NCBI RefSeq assembly: GCF_023856365.1
Contig: NC_064552.1
Span: 9,831,660 to 9,895,659 of the forward strand
Reading direction: 5' to 3'
Length of the DNA: 64,000 bases
From: Brienomyrus brachyistius
Lineage: Eukaryota; Chordata; Actinopteri; Osteoglossiformes; Mormyridae
Each line of letters opens with the position of its first letter. The first letter of the stretch is position 1. Shown one piece after another: positions 1-27,280 of the stretch. The notes under the pieces are model-generated. The model was not told where the DNA came from. It was given only the letters and a program-made list of their open reading frames with translations, and ran no database searches. Both the position numbers and the translations under genes were made by a program.

Positions 1-14021
<14,021 letters not shown>

Positions 14022-14799
14022 TCACAGGAGTGCTTTGGTTACACTGCACTGCTGGGCTGCCCTGTGCACCCACTGCATTTCAAGTCAATCCTCGCTTCGT
14101 GGAAACGGCATTCTCCTGGAGACATTAATCTGGGTGCTTCACTTCTCATCCGCCTGGGAAAGTGTATCTAGCAAATGCAAGTACATCACAATTAGACTTA
14201 CGCTCGAAACTGGGGAGGATGCTATAAATTCAAGTATGCATGAACTTCATACAATCCAAAAACAGCAATTACACCAATGTGTGTCATTTTATATATAAAT
14301 GATGCGTTCAAAGTGTTAATGCAAAAAGAAAAGGAGGTAGCAGAAATTGATATCCGCCGTCAATCTTTTTTTTTTTAAAACTGACAAAGAAATTGCCAGT
14401 CTGTGAAAGAAATGGAATGAAGATTCACAAAGCGACCCCAGAATCTCATCGCAGCTGAGATAAACGGGCCCTTAATTTCTCTGATATTTCGTTTTATGAC
14501 AGGTCAGGATAATTAGCAATCTAAATGCAATGTCTTCGCATTAGTGCACGCAGTGCGTGGAAGCCACAATACATCCCCATGCATTGCATAGTACAGGTGC
14601 ATCTTACGTTATAGACATGAATTCCGCCCCCTCACACACACACACACACACTATCAATACCGCCCTCGCTTCCCCATACACTCGCATCACATCTTCCACC
14701 TTAAGACAGGCCGGAACTTAAATTGACTCGACTTTTATAATACTTTAAAACTACTGTTTCTTGCTAGAAATACAACTTGTCGTTCATTCGGTTCTCGTA

Positions 14800-15770
14800 G
14801 GGAATCCATCAAGTTCCCGTTCAATGTCAGCGTAAGCGCAGGTGCCCGGTGAGAACAGCCCGGCTAGCCCGTAGTTAGCTGGCTCATGGGCCGCCTATGT
14901 TCACGCACGGTTTCTGACTGTAGCGACATCCCTCGGTATTACAGTCCCGTTTTATCGTACGTATTTATAATAAGAGTTAAACGACGGGAGACACTGTGAC
15001 GGAGCGAATCAAGTAACCTGCCCGTTAATTAGATTTAAAAACGCACATATAGGAGATATGCTGAAGAATTAGTGCGAATACGTGCCGAAGAGGGGGGTGT
15101 TTTTGCATTTTTAATCTGCTGGCTGCGGTGTAGGTCAGGCGAATCGGAGGGACGTCACCGTGGCGCTCAGGAGCGCGTTACTAGAAAAATCCTCCGACGC
15201 GGAGCTCGCACGCGGACAGCGCGCGCGGCCGCTATCTGTCGCTCATCAGCACCAGGAAGTCGCGAGCGTCACTACGTGCGTCACCTCCCCGAAAACAGGT
15301 TTACTGGGCGATAAATGTATGAACATGGCTAGCTGGGTACGCGCGGCGCTGACCGGGGGGGGGGGGGGGGGGAACGCAGCCGCCGTCGTTAACAAAAAAA
15401 AAGGAAAAACACGCCACACCACACAAGTTGCTAGCGGCCGTAAAAGTGTAACTTTCCGCCGCGGCGCGGCGTCAAGTACGAGCACTAGTTGGGGCGCTTT
15501 AACTAGCGCTTTACACACTACCGAGCGGAACAAGGTCGGACACATGCCCAGCAACTTGATAGCCGTGCGTGACACACGATACCATCCCCATCCCACCCTA
15601 AAACTTCACCAGAACGGCACCTTGTGAAAACGATACGCAATAGCGTCGGCTACCCGACTGGCTCTCGCTACGCGGACCGCATCGCTTACCTTCCATTTCT
15701 AACGAGGCCGATGGTCGTGAGGATCCGCCGAAAATCCCGAGCGCTATAACCCGGCGCTGCTTAATGTGCG
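14800..15770. promoter_or_regulatory. CpG-rich island, probable PCGF5 promoter
   Basis: CpG dinucleotides are dense here (for example 15170-15250 and 15420-15560), while the flanking DNA is AT-rich and CpG-poor. The island lies upstream of the PCGF5 ATG on the minus strand, where an unmethylated housekeeping promoter is expected. It includes an 18-base G run at about 15355-15372. ORFs across the island in both directions (15160-15627 plus, 15246-15596 minus) are compositional. Confidence 0.7.
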
Positions 15771-15800
15771 TGGATGTTGCATTAAATCTCACAGAATACG
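15690..15800 (-). other. PCGF5: Candidate PCGF5 5' non-coding exon
   Basis: The best minus-strand donor in the CpG island is AAATGGAAG|GTAAGC, with the last exon base at 15690. The 5' limit of the exon is not visible, and the upper coordinate is a guess that keeps the exon inside the island. It is inferred from donor quality and position alone. Confidence 0.35.
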
Positions 15801-17164
15801 GAACTAGCCGCTGTAAAGATGATAGAAGAAAGGGGCGGAGTACTTTCCACTGCTTGTTTACGCATTGCTGCTTTATTCATCCTACGGCAGATACACTCTG
15901 ATTGGACACAAACTAGGGCGCAGCCTTCAATTACCAAGTACTCCAGTAACTGTGCACGATAACAGAGGGCTGGTGGAAAAGTGTGCTGTTTATCAACACA
16001 GCACTGTGGCAGCCAGATATTTTGATAGTTAAAGCACATAGCCCTCCATTGCAACGCCAGCCTTTTTAAACGGTGCATGTCCATTGCAGGCATATAAAAT
16101 AGGAGCCCGTTACATTGTGCTTAAATGATTTAGAATTAAATAATGTCATCAACACTACTGCGTGGCTCATCCATGACTTAATGTTCTGCAAAATAACTTT
16201 TTCTTAAAGGGCCCACGTTATATTTAAAGTATCACTAGGAATTAGAGTAAATGTGGCCTTCGTTCGCCTACTCATTGGCATAAAACTCTTTAAAAGTATG
16301 TGATGTTTAGGAATTTGATGTACTGTAATGACGTGTTACGGTTCTGGTGATATTTATTATGACAGATAACGTGGTAAAGTATGTCTTCATCAATTATCAT
16401 TTAAATGGATACGTCACATAATAAGCGTCGTGATTATGTGGCATCTCTTGTTACATTAAGCTAAACGAGCTTGTAACTTAATCAGAACCGCCTGGCTGTA
16501 CGCTTCTATGAACAGATATAAATGATGTCAGTGTCTGTCTTTGGTCTTAATACAGTTAATAAAATCAGGGTCAGTTTGACACTAGTTAGAATTGACCTAT
16601 TTAATAACTGCCCCCGTGGAAAAGTCATAGTAGCGTCAAGATGAAAGGTTTTACTGGATTATTCCGGGCAGCTAAAAAAGTTTAACATGTAACGTGTTGT
16701 GGTCTGTAATCATTTCTCTTTCTGCCGTTCCTACTTAATGTGGACATTAGCTATATTTCCCAGTCCCTTCCTTAATGTGTTAGTTAGTATTGTGCTGCTG
16801 TATTGTAATATTAACACATATCATCATATTGTGGATATAAGGTATTACTGGAATTGTCTACTGCAGTACCTGCTACTCTGGATATAGTTTGATATATGCA
16901 CATTTCAAAATGTTGTTAACTGTATAAGGGGCAATGGTAAACTTTACAGGAAAAAGAGAGTGCCTCGTGTAATGAAAGCAGGTGTTTGCTGAATGTTGTT
17001 AAAAGTATTTTGGTATCTTATAACCTACAAAAATAATAATCCATCTTCTATCACTGCTTAAACAATTTCACACTGAGTCTAGGAAGTTTAGAACACAATG
17101 CAGGGGCATTCCGGACAGAATGCCAGTCCATTGCAGAAATAATGACTGCATTTAAGGTATTTTA

Positions 17165-17471
17165 TAGGGTGGCACTGTGGTGCCGCAGTTAGCATGCTCC
17201 CGTAGTACCTCAGGAGACCAGGCTTTGCATCTCCGTCCCAGCTCAGTGTATGTAGAGTTTGCATGTTCTGTCATTATGGGGTTTCCTCCGGTTTTCTCCC
17301 CCGCAGTCTAAAAACACAGGTGAATTGGAGTAGCCAAATTGCTTCTGTGTGTGAATGGTGCCCTGTAATGTGTTGGCGCCCCATTCTGGGTTGTTCCCTG
17401 CCTTGTGCTTGTAGCTTCCAGGATAGACTCCAGGTCCCTACTTAGGACAAGCAGGTACAGATAATGGATGG
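17165..17471 (+). repeat. Fish dispersed repeat, near full length
   Basis: It begins GGGTGGCACTGTGGTGCCGC, passes GAGTTTGCATGTTCTGTC, CAGTCTAAAAACACAGGTGA and CATTCTGGGTTGTTCCCTGC, and ends GATAATGGATGG. These blocks match the copy at 28834-29196 in the same order. The 17263-17505 ORFs on both strands are explained by it. Confidence 0.8.
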
Positions 17472-17689
17472 AATTAGGGGCTTGATTGCCTGTGTGTGTG
17501 GTCAAATATCCTCACAATGTGATGAAATCCTACTATTTTGACCTTGTGGGACAATTTTTGGTCCCCACAGAGTTAGGGACACAAACATGCATGCAGTTTT
17601 GTCCAAAAATGTTCAGGCCATATTCCATATGTTTTCCCCTGCAGTCCAAAGGCCTTGACCAAAGTGTGTGACTTTCTGTGTAGCCATCC

Positions 17690-17796
17690 TGGTGTTCCTT
17701 CCCTTATGCTATATGCTGCCTGGGATTGGCGTTAGCCCCTGCTCACCCCCCCACCAGAGACCCTGTACTGGATAAATGGCTGGAAGATGGATGGAT
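17690..17796 (+). repeat. 3' fragment of an (ATGG)-tailed repeat
   Basis: The text CATCCTGGTGTTCCTTCCC, CCTGGGATTGGCGTTAGCCC, ACTGGATAAATGG and AGATGGATGGAT is the 3' portion of the same repeat class as 17165-17471. Confidence 0.65.
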
Positions 17797-18480
17797 ATAA
17801 ATACTATGTGCACTTGGTTGTTTTCACTGTAATGGATTAGGTGAGTATTGTTTCTATGGGCAAAAAATAACATCAGACAGAAGTAAAGAAATATTGGATA
17901 GTCTGTGGTTTTCTTTGTATTATATACAGTGAGAATGTGTACAGTACAAAGGGTACATTTTTCATTGCCTGGGATCCACTTTTAATTATACTACTTGAGG
18001 AGTGCATTTGTAAGGGGGCATATGACTAGTATCTTCTTCCAAAATTTGATCTATCTTCCTACTTTAAAAGAAACAAAGTGGGTAAAATAAACTCAAGAAT
18101 GTTATTGATCCCGTTGAAGATACAGACGTAAGATCGATATAAGTAAACTCAGTTTTTTTGTTTTCACTCAGACTGAATGCTGTTAACCTTTAAATATTTC
18201 ATGACTCTAGAGTATTGAATAGAAAACATGGCCTATCCACCTGCAATTTCATTCTAAAATAGACAGAGAAAACCAATAAGGAAAGTAACACAAAAACCTG
18301 ATTACTAATACTGACTTTATCTTATAGTACTAATCAAGAGTTTGGACAATCCTACCCATTGAAAGGATTATTTGTACTATTGTCTACATTTCAGAATAAT
18401 CATAAATACATCCAAACAACAAAACAACTTATAATGAGTTATGCAATGAATGAAAAGTATTAAATAAAAAAATATATTGG

Positions 18481-18700
18481 GGGGGCAGCTCTGCTGGTTG
18501 TGACTCAGAACGTTGTTGGATCAAATCCCTGGGTCAGCAGGACAATCCCACCATTGGGCTCTTGAGCAAAGCCCTTTGCCCTAATTGCTCCAGGGACTGG
18601 CTGACCTTACTGTCTCTTCTATACACCAGGTTCATGAGGTGGCCTCTTAAGATGCTTTTCCAGCTGTCCTGAAGGAGTTCCCACATATATGCTGAGCATT
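18481..18700 (+). mobile_element. tRNA-derived SINE, diverged
   Basis: GGGGGGCAGCTCTGCTGG is followed by a degenerate box B (GGATCAAATCC), then CTCTTGAGCAAAGCCCTTTG and CTAATTGCTCCAGGGACTGG, blocks characteristic of a common fish SINE body. A poor head match suggests an old copy. Confidence 0.6.
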
Positions 18701-20171
18701 CATTGGCCGTTTTCCCTTCACTCTCTGGTCAAACTCCAAAACCATCTCTACCGTGAGCTGGTCAGGTGGCCAGGTCATGCGATGTGACACTATCACTCTC
18801 CTTTGTAGGTGGCTTAGCGTGCCCAAACTCTTGACTGGTAACGTGTTTAGCAGTTCTAAAATTTGCAGTCGTACATCTGTGTTGTATAACCACTTATTGA
18901 GTACACAAAGTCACAAAATATGGGCAGCTGAGAGACACCACGTCACCCAAATCAATGTTTTTGGGCTGGAGGAGAAAACCGATACAGATATGGTGCAAAC
19001 ATGTAAACTTCAGAAAGATCCAAGTGCAGGCATCAAACCCACTGTGTTTTGAATCTGTTTTATGATTTAGTCATTTCAAAGTGGATCCTTTCGTTGCTTT
19101 CTTAAGTTTTGCTTGTCACTGACTGAATGACATATTTGAGTTTATTTACAGTAACTCTGCCAGTCTAATCTGATCAGTAACCTCATAGCATTAGTGCAGA
19201 GCCATGAGATTTGCCCTAGTTGAGAGCAGTGCTGAAAATCTGCAGCTCTCCTCCAAAAACGTCCTGAAAGAAGCCATGGTAGATCCTCTTCAGAGAGCGT
19301 CGCTGCGATGTCTTTAGCTCACTGACTCTGCTACATCTTAAGCAAAGATCATAGCCTTGCCTGTATCCTATCTCCGGAGTCCTTGTTGACTAACCACAAA
19401 CCAGATAAAATTCCAAAATTCTGAAACTGAACTTCATTGCTGAGTTTTCTGTCAGCCTGAATCCAAGAGCTAATTTAATGCAGCTTCTTTCCAAACTAGG
19501 GAAGCAGACTGGCAGCAGAGCAATAGGTGTGGATGTTTCAGCTCCTAATAAAATCGACACTTGGTAGATTCTGAACTGGATCCGTCTTCCGTTATGAGGT
19601 TTTGATGAATCTGTTCTTTTTATACAAAAGTCGCACAAATTTGCTTTTCTGCTCTAGCTACGCAGGTGTCGACAGTAATCCGGTGAACGAAGAGACCAAC
19701 TTAATAGTCTAATTATCAAGACTGGGATACCTGAAGCTTTGCATATCCCTAACAGCTAGTAGCCTGTGGAGATACCAGTCTCTGGGGCACAGATGACAAC
19801 TGTTTGGGTCATTACTTTCACTGTGTGCCGGCATCATTTTTTTTATGCACACCCACTTAATGAGCTGGTTGGCACGTTGGCTCAGTGGGTAGTGTTATTA
19901 CCTCACGCTGCCAAAATTCCCAGTCTGTAACTTGTTTTGTGTGTGCGTGTGTGTTTGCGAATGTGGCTGAGTTCTCCCTGTCTTCACGAAGGTCTTCTCT
20001 TTATAGCTCTGCGTGCCCTAAGTCAAATACAGCAAGGATTACTAAGAAAAGGGATTATGGAAATGAATGACTAAAACCAACAAAGATAATCCTCAATCAG
20101 CTCTGTAAATAACAACAGTGGAGGTTATCAGAATACCTTTGGTAAGTACATTGCACAGCTCAATAAGACAG

Positions 20172-20302
20172 TGTTTTCTAATCCGTTCCTTGGGCACCCA
20201 CAGCCAGTCCATGTTTTTGCTCCCTCTGCGTTCCCTGCCAGTTGGGAGGGAGTAAAAATGTGGACTGGCTGTGGGCCCCCCCGAGGACTGAATTGGGAAA
20301 CA
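20172..20302. mobile_element. Hairpin (MITE-like) element
   Basis: The left half, GTTTTCTAATCCGTTCCTTG and CCCACAGCCAGTCCATGTTT, is mirrored by the right half, TAAAAATGTGGACTGGCTGTG and AATTGGGAAACA, in reverse complement. A related copy is at 29361-29514. This is the pattern of a non-autonomous DNA transposon. Confidence 0.75.
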
Positions 20303-21359
20303 TTACAATGGGTACAATACCCCATTGCATTAAAACAAGTTATAAATTCTCAGTCCATTCTTCCAGAAGCATCCTTTATAGTACAGCGAATTATAATGGC
20401 AATAATGCAGGTGTGAACCGGAAGTTCAGGGATTTTTCCAGTGGGCCAGCTGGATGTGAAGACCGGTCATTCTTGCCCAACTCTAGAATTCCGTAACTTA
20501 TATTCCAGGGCTGCCCAGTCCGATCTTGGCGTGTTTCCAGGTTGAAACCAGGAGGTGATTAATAGATAGAGTGTTATTTCATTGGTGGCCAACCGGCTGA
20601 TTGCAATCGGCAAAAGCCCCCACCCCCGACTGGAGTGGGGGGGATTCCCCTGTGGTTGGCAGCCAATTCCCAGACTGCTTTTTTTGTTGCAAATCTGCCC
20701 CTGTAATAACTGTGGTATGGTGGAATATGGTGGTCTGGGGTTTGGGTTTTCTCCCAAAGTGGGACACATTTCGTCCCAAATCCCAAAGATATGAAAGTGG
20801 ACTGATTGGTGTCCCTGAAATGCCCATCATGTATGATTGTGTGTGTGCAGCACTGCACAGAAGTCTTGGGCAGCCAGAGGGAAATATGTTTAATGCTTTT
20901 ATCTGGGTTGTATGTATGTATTTGCTCCAAGAAAAAAATTATAATATTGGAATGTTAACAAATAAGCTGCAATAAAAGTATAAGAATTTCCCCTGTTCTG
21001 CAACAGATTACTGGTATCTTGCTGGATTGTTAGATGCACACCGCTTCAGTTCCCAAACCTCACTATGGGGGCACCTCAGCCATTCCATATATTTATTAGT
21101 TTTCACTGGCAACTCATTTACTTAATCAACTTAATCAATTAATCTCATGAGGTATTGATTACCCAGACAAGGCTAGTATGTGAGTTCAACAAATACATGG
21201 AATTATTGCATGTCACCTGCAAATTCGGGTGACGTGAGGAACGGCTTTGAAATGGCATACCTGGCATAGTGTGCAAACATAATATCATAGCTATACACCA
21301 ATATAAACATAATTTAAACATTATTTCCTTTGACCGCCAAAGATTTTGTGCTGTACAGC

Positions 21360-21787
21360 AGCAATTCTCAACCCATGGGTCGCGACACAAATGTGTATCG
21401 CGGCAAGTTCTGAAAGGGTTGCGAGGCACAGTTGGAAATGCAAGCATTTTAAGACCAGAAAGCTCCTATGCTGATCCATGATCACATTTCCCAGTTCCAA
21501 TCCTACAATTAATCCATATACATGTAAACAGGTTTTGGGTCAGCAAAAGCTTAGTGAAAAACTGGTGAACACTCAATCAATCCAAGCAGTCAACCCACAG
21601 ATGCCTCATTCAAAATTTACTGGCACATCCAATCAGATTTGTGAAATGGTCATTGATTGGTGTAAACTGCAGAGTGCACTGCGTGCTTGATCATAGCGTT
21701 AATTAAAACCTATACTTGATACAGGGTCGCAATTGAAATTGGCATGATAAAAAATGGCTTGTGGTGAAAAAGGTTGTGAACCACTGC
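21360..21787. mobile_element. Inverted-repeat element with GCAATTCTCAACCC end
   Basis: The left end, GCAATTCTCAACCCATGGGT, and the right end, AAAGGTTGTGAACCACTGC, are imperfect reverse complements, a well known fish non-autonomous DNA transposon layout. Central sequence is non-coding. Confidence 0.6.
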
Positions 21788-21797
21788 AATACAGTAT

Positions 21798-21998
21798 ATG
21801 TGCCCCGTGATGGACTGGCATCTCATCCAGGGTGTAGTCCTGTCCTATGCCTTATTCCACCTAGGATATGCCACATGCCTTGTGTCTGTAGCCTTCGGCA
21901 TAGGCTCCGGACCATCACAACCCTGAATAGCACTAGCAGTTAGAGAAAATGGATGGATGGATGGATGGATGGATGGATGGATGGATGGATGGATGGAT
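21798..21998 (+). repeat. Fish dispersed repeat 3' part with (GGAT)n tail
   Basis: CCCGTGATGGACTGGCATCT, GGCATAGGCTCCGGACCATC and CCCTGAATAGCACTAGCAG lead into about 12 units of GGAT (21948-21998). This is the 3' end of an (ATGG)-tailed element with an expanded tail. Confidence 0.8.
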
Positions 21999-23782
21999 AT
22001 TTTGCATAATTCTGACTGAGATGAGCAGGTACCTGCATAGGCAAAATCTTTTCATAATTTACAAATACTATTTACCAGTGCTTAAAAAAATTAAGTATTC
22101 AGGACTGTCTTATAATACTATCTTGTGGTAAATACACTTTATAACAATAAATACATTCCTGTATTTTTTATAATTAACTGGAAATTAAACAAAAAGTGTA
22201 GTAAAATTAAATAATTTGGCTAACAGATTAAAATATGCATGTATATTAAGTGTTCTCAATCAATGATGCTGACTTCATAAACTAATTCACTTAAATTAAA
22301 TGTACTTAAAGCAGTCTTTGTACTAAAATGATTTGGTGATCCACAAGCATGTGGTTTAAAAATTGTTCGTTTCTGCTCTAGAATTAGAGAAAGATGCTGG
22401 TGATGTTTGTGCTGGAAAGAGGGGGCCGCACTGACAGTGTTACGCTTGGGTGAGTCCGGAATTTCAGAGACAACTTCAAAAACAGCTGAAAGTGAGATTC
22501 AATTACTGTGAGACAGCTGGGATGAAACAGCCTTAGCATTTGTCCCCGAAGAAGCACCATTTGTCTGTATTGCGGCTGAATTCTGCTGATTCCGAATGCC
22601 AGCGTGCAAAGTGCAAAATTACCGAAACATATTGTAACATGCTGTGTTTCTATTCAGAACGATGAGGTTTTTGTGCAAAAAAAACTCCCGTTGCTGTCTG
22701 GCTCACATGAATTAAAAAGATTTACACTATATACGAAAAAAAAATCCTGTTATATGAATGAATTAAAAACGTGGTTCTTGGTTTCGGATCACAAATCTTT
22801 GATGTTCCGTGGTTGTATTGTTAAAGTATCCTTACGGGAAGTGTGTTATCAAAAAAAAAAAAAGGTAAAACTGCTTCTAAGTAATAACAGGAAGATCCCT
22901 TAATTTTGCATGAGCCAAAAGATAAGTTTAGTTGTGGTTTATTGCTGCTGGTAGGGTCAGGTTGCATTCTAACCAAACAAGGGCAACAGCAACTTCAGGC
23001 CTCAGCAGAAAGTGTGCCTGGTAAGGAGATGATCTGACAGCCAAACCTATATGTGTCTGAAAATGGCAGTAATGTGTCCAGAGAGAGTTTACCGAGGTGG
23101 AAGGGGGACTGTTCATTCAGGGCTCATCAACAATCACAGGCTGCGGGCGCAGAAGGAAGCGGCGCGCGTTACACCGTGGAGATGTAAGGGAAACAGACCA
23201 ATCTGCTTCATCGGCTGTAGCCATGGTGATTCTCAGATGGACTGAAGCATGAGAAATGAGCATGAAGGAGTTTCCTAGTGACGCTCTATGTGGAATTTGT
23301 TCAACTTCTGTGATGACTTCACAAAACATGCATCAGTGTTTGCGCATATATTTTGTTGCATGTATGCATCTTTCTCTCCTTGATAACGTTTGCATGTGGA
23401 GCAGCTACATAGATGCAACGGCACAGCACTACTAACATGCAGCTGAGCATCAGATGCTCTCATGGACTGGTAAGGCTGAAACGTGGTTCAGTTTTCCTCC
23501 TTCATAGCGGCGCCTTCTTGGCAGCGGAGATGGGAATTGGAGTTTTTCTGGGGTGCTGTGCGAATCAACCAGCTAAAATGAACATGGCAACAGAGACAGG
23601 CATTTCCTTACCCTTTGGTATTGAAATGTCTTTCTATTTAGATGCTGCATAGCAACTTGGGTTAATGAAAATGTGTGTGCATGTGTGTGTCTGCCTTTGG
23701 GGCTTAAAGGAATGCAGGTTTAGCTAATGTCAGTTGTCAAATGGATGGATGTTTATTGTTTGAAGGCTTTATAACTATATTT

Positions 23783-24235
23783 ACAGCTCTGGAAAAAAAA
23801 TAAGTGACCACTCTATATTTAAAAAAAATCTGCATTATTAAATCCAAGTTTAATCCTGGTTCTGCTGGCAGAAGGCTACTCTGAGCGGCAGGTTGCTTCC
23901 AGGATCAAAGTTTCTAAGACAGCAATATACAAGAATAAGATGAGATACTGGTAATGTCCAAAAACTAGCCAGGCAGAGGGCAGAAGTGACTTTATAATGC
24001 CAGAGATGGCTGTCAGCATAGCCGATGGTGCCTCATGAATTAACAGGCTTCTAGAAACAGGACTGAAGATCCATAAAGCAAGGAAGAAGCCCTTCACCAA
24101 TGAGAAGCAGGGAAGAACCAGGCTGGATTTAATATATATATATATATATATTTTACACAGGCACATACCCATAAATTGAGAAATGAGTGAAACTGAAAAT
24201 TTTGTTGTGGTCTCTTATTTTTTTTCCAGAACTGG
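23783..24235 (+). mobile_element. TIR transposon copy (family also at 58971-59504)
   Basis: The left end, ACAGCTCTGGAAAAAAAATA, and the right end, TATTTTTTTTCCAGAACTGGA, are imperfect inverted repeats. The interior GGTTCTGCTGGCAGAAGGCT, TTGCTTCCAGGATCAAAGTT and CTAAGACAGCA matches the reverse complement of the copy near 59350-59440. An AT microsatellite (24131-24151) interrupts it. No intact transposase frame remains. Confidence 0.7.
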
Positions 24236-24859
24236 ACATGTTTCTGAATATGATTTTATTTACTGGACATTTCAGTAATTTTTTTTAATCAAGTTTTTTG
24301 AAATACAAAACTTTTGCCATAAAATACCATAAATTAGAAATGTTATAATTATAACTGAAGAACTTTACAAAATTAGTATTCCCGTTTCAGTGAACTTGAC
24401 TGTACCTTTGAAAGTATGATTTAATGCCTTTCAAACTAAGTTTGCTGCTTATTTTGCAAACTGAAGCTATTTCTTAACAGCAACCCTTTATATAGGTTTT
24501 TCTTCTAGAATCATTCATTCTTTTACATTACCTAGTTATTTGTTACTGTTAGACCATGAAATACATGAAGCTGTCCGCCAAGCTGAGTAGGACATCATCC
24601 GTCGTTCTGTAAAGCCATTGAGATCAGCCTTATCAAGTTTCGATATCAGAAATGCAACTCAAAGCACCGTCCACACATTCTTGTCTTAATTGCTAATTCT
24701 GTCCTGGTCATCTAAACATAACAATCTTTATTAGCTACTGTTTCTGTATTTGCACGCCCCTAACAATTAAACTGAAGTAAACCTTCCATGCGCTGCTTTT
24801 TCCTGTACAATTTACTGGAAATATAATGTATGGTACATAAAACTGCTACACTCTGCCCA

Positions 24860-25149
24860 TCTTACCCTCATTACTCCTCCCTAACGTGGCCCTGATGATC
24901 CACGTCTGTCGCTTGTTGCCTCTTGTTAGACGTTATATATCAGTACCTGTTTGTCTCAGCTTCCCCAGTCCCAGAATTAACGTCGCCCTCCTTGTCAGCC
25001 CGTGTCCTTCCTCATCGTAGTCCTCTTGTTTTTATCTCTCGTGATCCTGCTTCTTTCCAGTCTCTGCTTGTGTGGTTTTACTTCAGTAAAACCCCTTTGA
25101 TTTATCAAAAACACCTGCCTTCGAATCCTTCGCCTCAATAGTCATGACA
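24860..25149 (+). mobile_element. LTR-like retroelement remnant
   Basis: The 3' portion shares organisation with the element at 30198-30512: a C/T-rich region, an AAAACACCTGCCTTCGAATC block corresponding to AAAATGCCTGCCCTCGAGTC in the other, and a terminal CATGACA. It is probably an old solo LTR of the same group; the 5' end is not defined. Confidence 0.45.
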
Positions 25150-26724
25150 AAAATGATCGTATCGGATTAAAATTGCATATTCAGAGACATAGAAAAGTGA
25201 CAGAGACACGTGCTTGTTTTTTTCAAGCTAAAAGCAAAAATCACAACACATCCGATTAGTCACATGATGGTAACACATCACTGCAAAGAAGTCGGACTTC
25301 TGCACTGACGTCTCTTTCTGTTTTAGGTCTGATTTATTTCCAGACTGGGAGCAAGATGAAGACGAGATGTGTTTCATCATGGTAGATACACCCGTTGTTG
25401 CTGTTTTTTTTTTCTTTAAAAACTCAACCTAGGATAACATCTTACCAGACATTCATCTTCATATGACATTCATTACTGATTAACTCCTGTGGTGTCTAAC
25501 CAGAACCAAGACAGAGGAAGTCAAACTAGAACCTTCACCATGAGAATATCATTCTAGCATAAATATGTACAGTATATACAATATCCATATATAATAACTG
25601 TTGGAATAACTGTTGGAATAAATATAATTACATGTCTAATGTAGTCATAAGAATGAATTACAAGAATGAATTACAATAATTACAAGAATGAATGTCATGA
25701 ATGCACTCGTCACTGGTCAGATTCCCATTTGCACACTAAGCAAGTATCGATTTTCTGATCTGAGTTCCTCTGCCGCTTCAGATCCTTTGTTCACTGTATG
25801 ATGTGCATGACGTACGATGAGTATCGAAAGGGGGCGAGGGGACGGTTTTCCTGAGGGCCGGTACGGGGCCAGCGGTGACAACGGCGCTGCTGAGGGTGCC
25901 TCCTGCTACCCCCCGCGGACGACTCGAGTCGCGCTTGTTTTTTCTCGCCCCTCCCGATATGGAGGTGGTGCCATAGACCGTTCTGTTAGATCACTGGGGC
26001 ACGATTAAAAAGTCCGTCAAAAACCTGAGAGACACAACTGTGTCATCCCTTACCCCCCCCCCCCCCCCAACTCCCACCTCCCCTTTGGCCTCAGGATCAC
26101 ATTTGCGCTACAGAGATCTCACTGCCGCTACTGCGATTAGTGCTCCTTGTGGTTCAAGTGACAACTGAGTATTAATCTGTCGCCCCGCCGAGGGACCCGG
26201 GCGGCACTGGGCTCTGATCGCCACGGCGACAGGCATTTGCCGGTGACGGGAGACTTGCTGCAGTCGGGAATCTCGGCAGCTAGATGCCCAAATGCGGAGC
26301 ACGCTTCAGGGATCCCTGGGGGGGGGGAGCTCCAGACCCCATGTGTTACATTCCTCTGGCGTGTAAATCCTCCTGGGGAAGCAGCATCTGCTCAGCCCCC
26401 TGCCGCTCTGCAACCTTCTATGACACTGGTTCATTTCCGTGTACCGTCAGATTCCGAGTTATTAATTACCTGTGGCCCAGGTCACGCTTATGGGCCCAGT
26501 CATGCGCGTCCTAAGGTTACCAGCAGGGGGGCGCCACTGGGGCTGTTTTAAAATGTTATTTACCGCCCCCTCTCCCCCAGTAAAGGCTTGGCCTCCCTTC
26601 TCAGGAATCTCTAGTGAACACTCCTGGTCACCGTGACATATATTTTTCTTTATGTTATCCCCTTTTCAATTTTCTTCGACGTTAAAAATCGTGCAGGACA
26701 GCAGACTTAATTAAGCTGCCAAGC

Positions 26725-26915
26725 TGAGGGTCAGCAGGCTAATCCTTTGCGCCAGTAAGCTGCCAAGCTGAGACTCAGCAGGCTAACCCTCTGTGCCTGT
26801 GGTCTGAAAGGTTGCCGGTTCACACCTCAGCGAACAGTTACTGGTCTGTGGGTCCTTAGCCCTCAGCTCCGGGGGGGGCATCGCATGCTGGCTGACCCTG
26901 TGCTGTGACTGACCT
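26725..26915 (+). mobile_element. SINE-like repeat with partial duplication
   Basis: The phrase GCTGCCAAGCTGAG...CAGCAGGCTAA occurs twice in 60 bases. It is followed by a box B-like GGTTGCCGGTTCACACCTC and a SINE-type body with CTGGCTGACCCTGTG. It resembles the SINE at 18481. Confidence 0.5.
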
Positions 26916-27280
26916 GTATGTGTGTCTCATGGAAGGTAAGATCGGGTAGGCGAAAAGAGGTTTTCCCAGTGGAGATTAATAAAGCATTTCTGTTCAATCA
27001 TTTATGTTCCAATTTACGCTGGTGTAATGAAGCAATTGACATACCTTCTGTAAGTCAGCATAATGCACCTTCATGGATTCCCCCTCATTACAGCAGTGTC
27101 AGGTCCAGAACAAAATTACTAAGGGTGCCTCTGAAATTAGTGAGGGGACATGATCTATGCAACAACATGGTCTGATTGACTTCCACCTGAGGGGGCACAT
27201 TATTAATCTGAGGGTGCTATACACCCTAAGGCACCCTTGTAGACCAGGGTCTGCATGACATGAGATGACACAGCATGCAA

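Noticed and set aside
15160..15627. 155-residue plus ORF and 116-residue minus ORF in the CpG island
   Set aside because: GC-rich DNA has few stops. The frames cross a G homopolymer and show no domain or splice signal.
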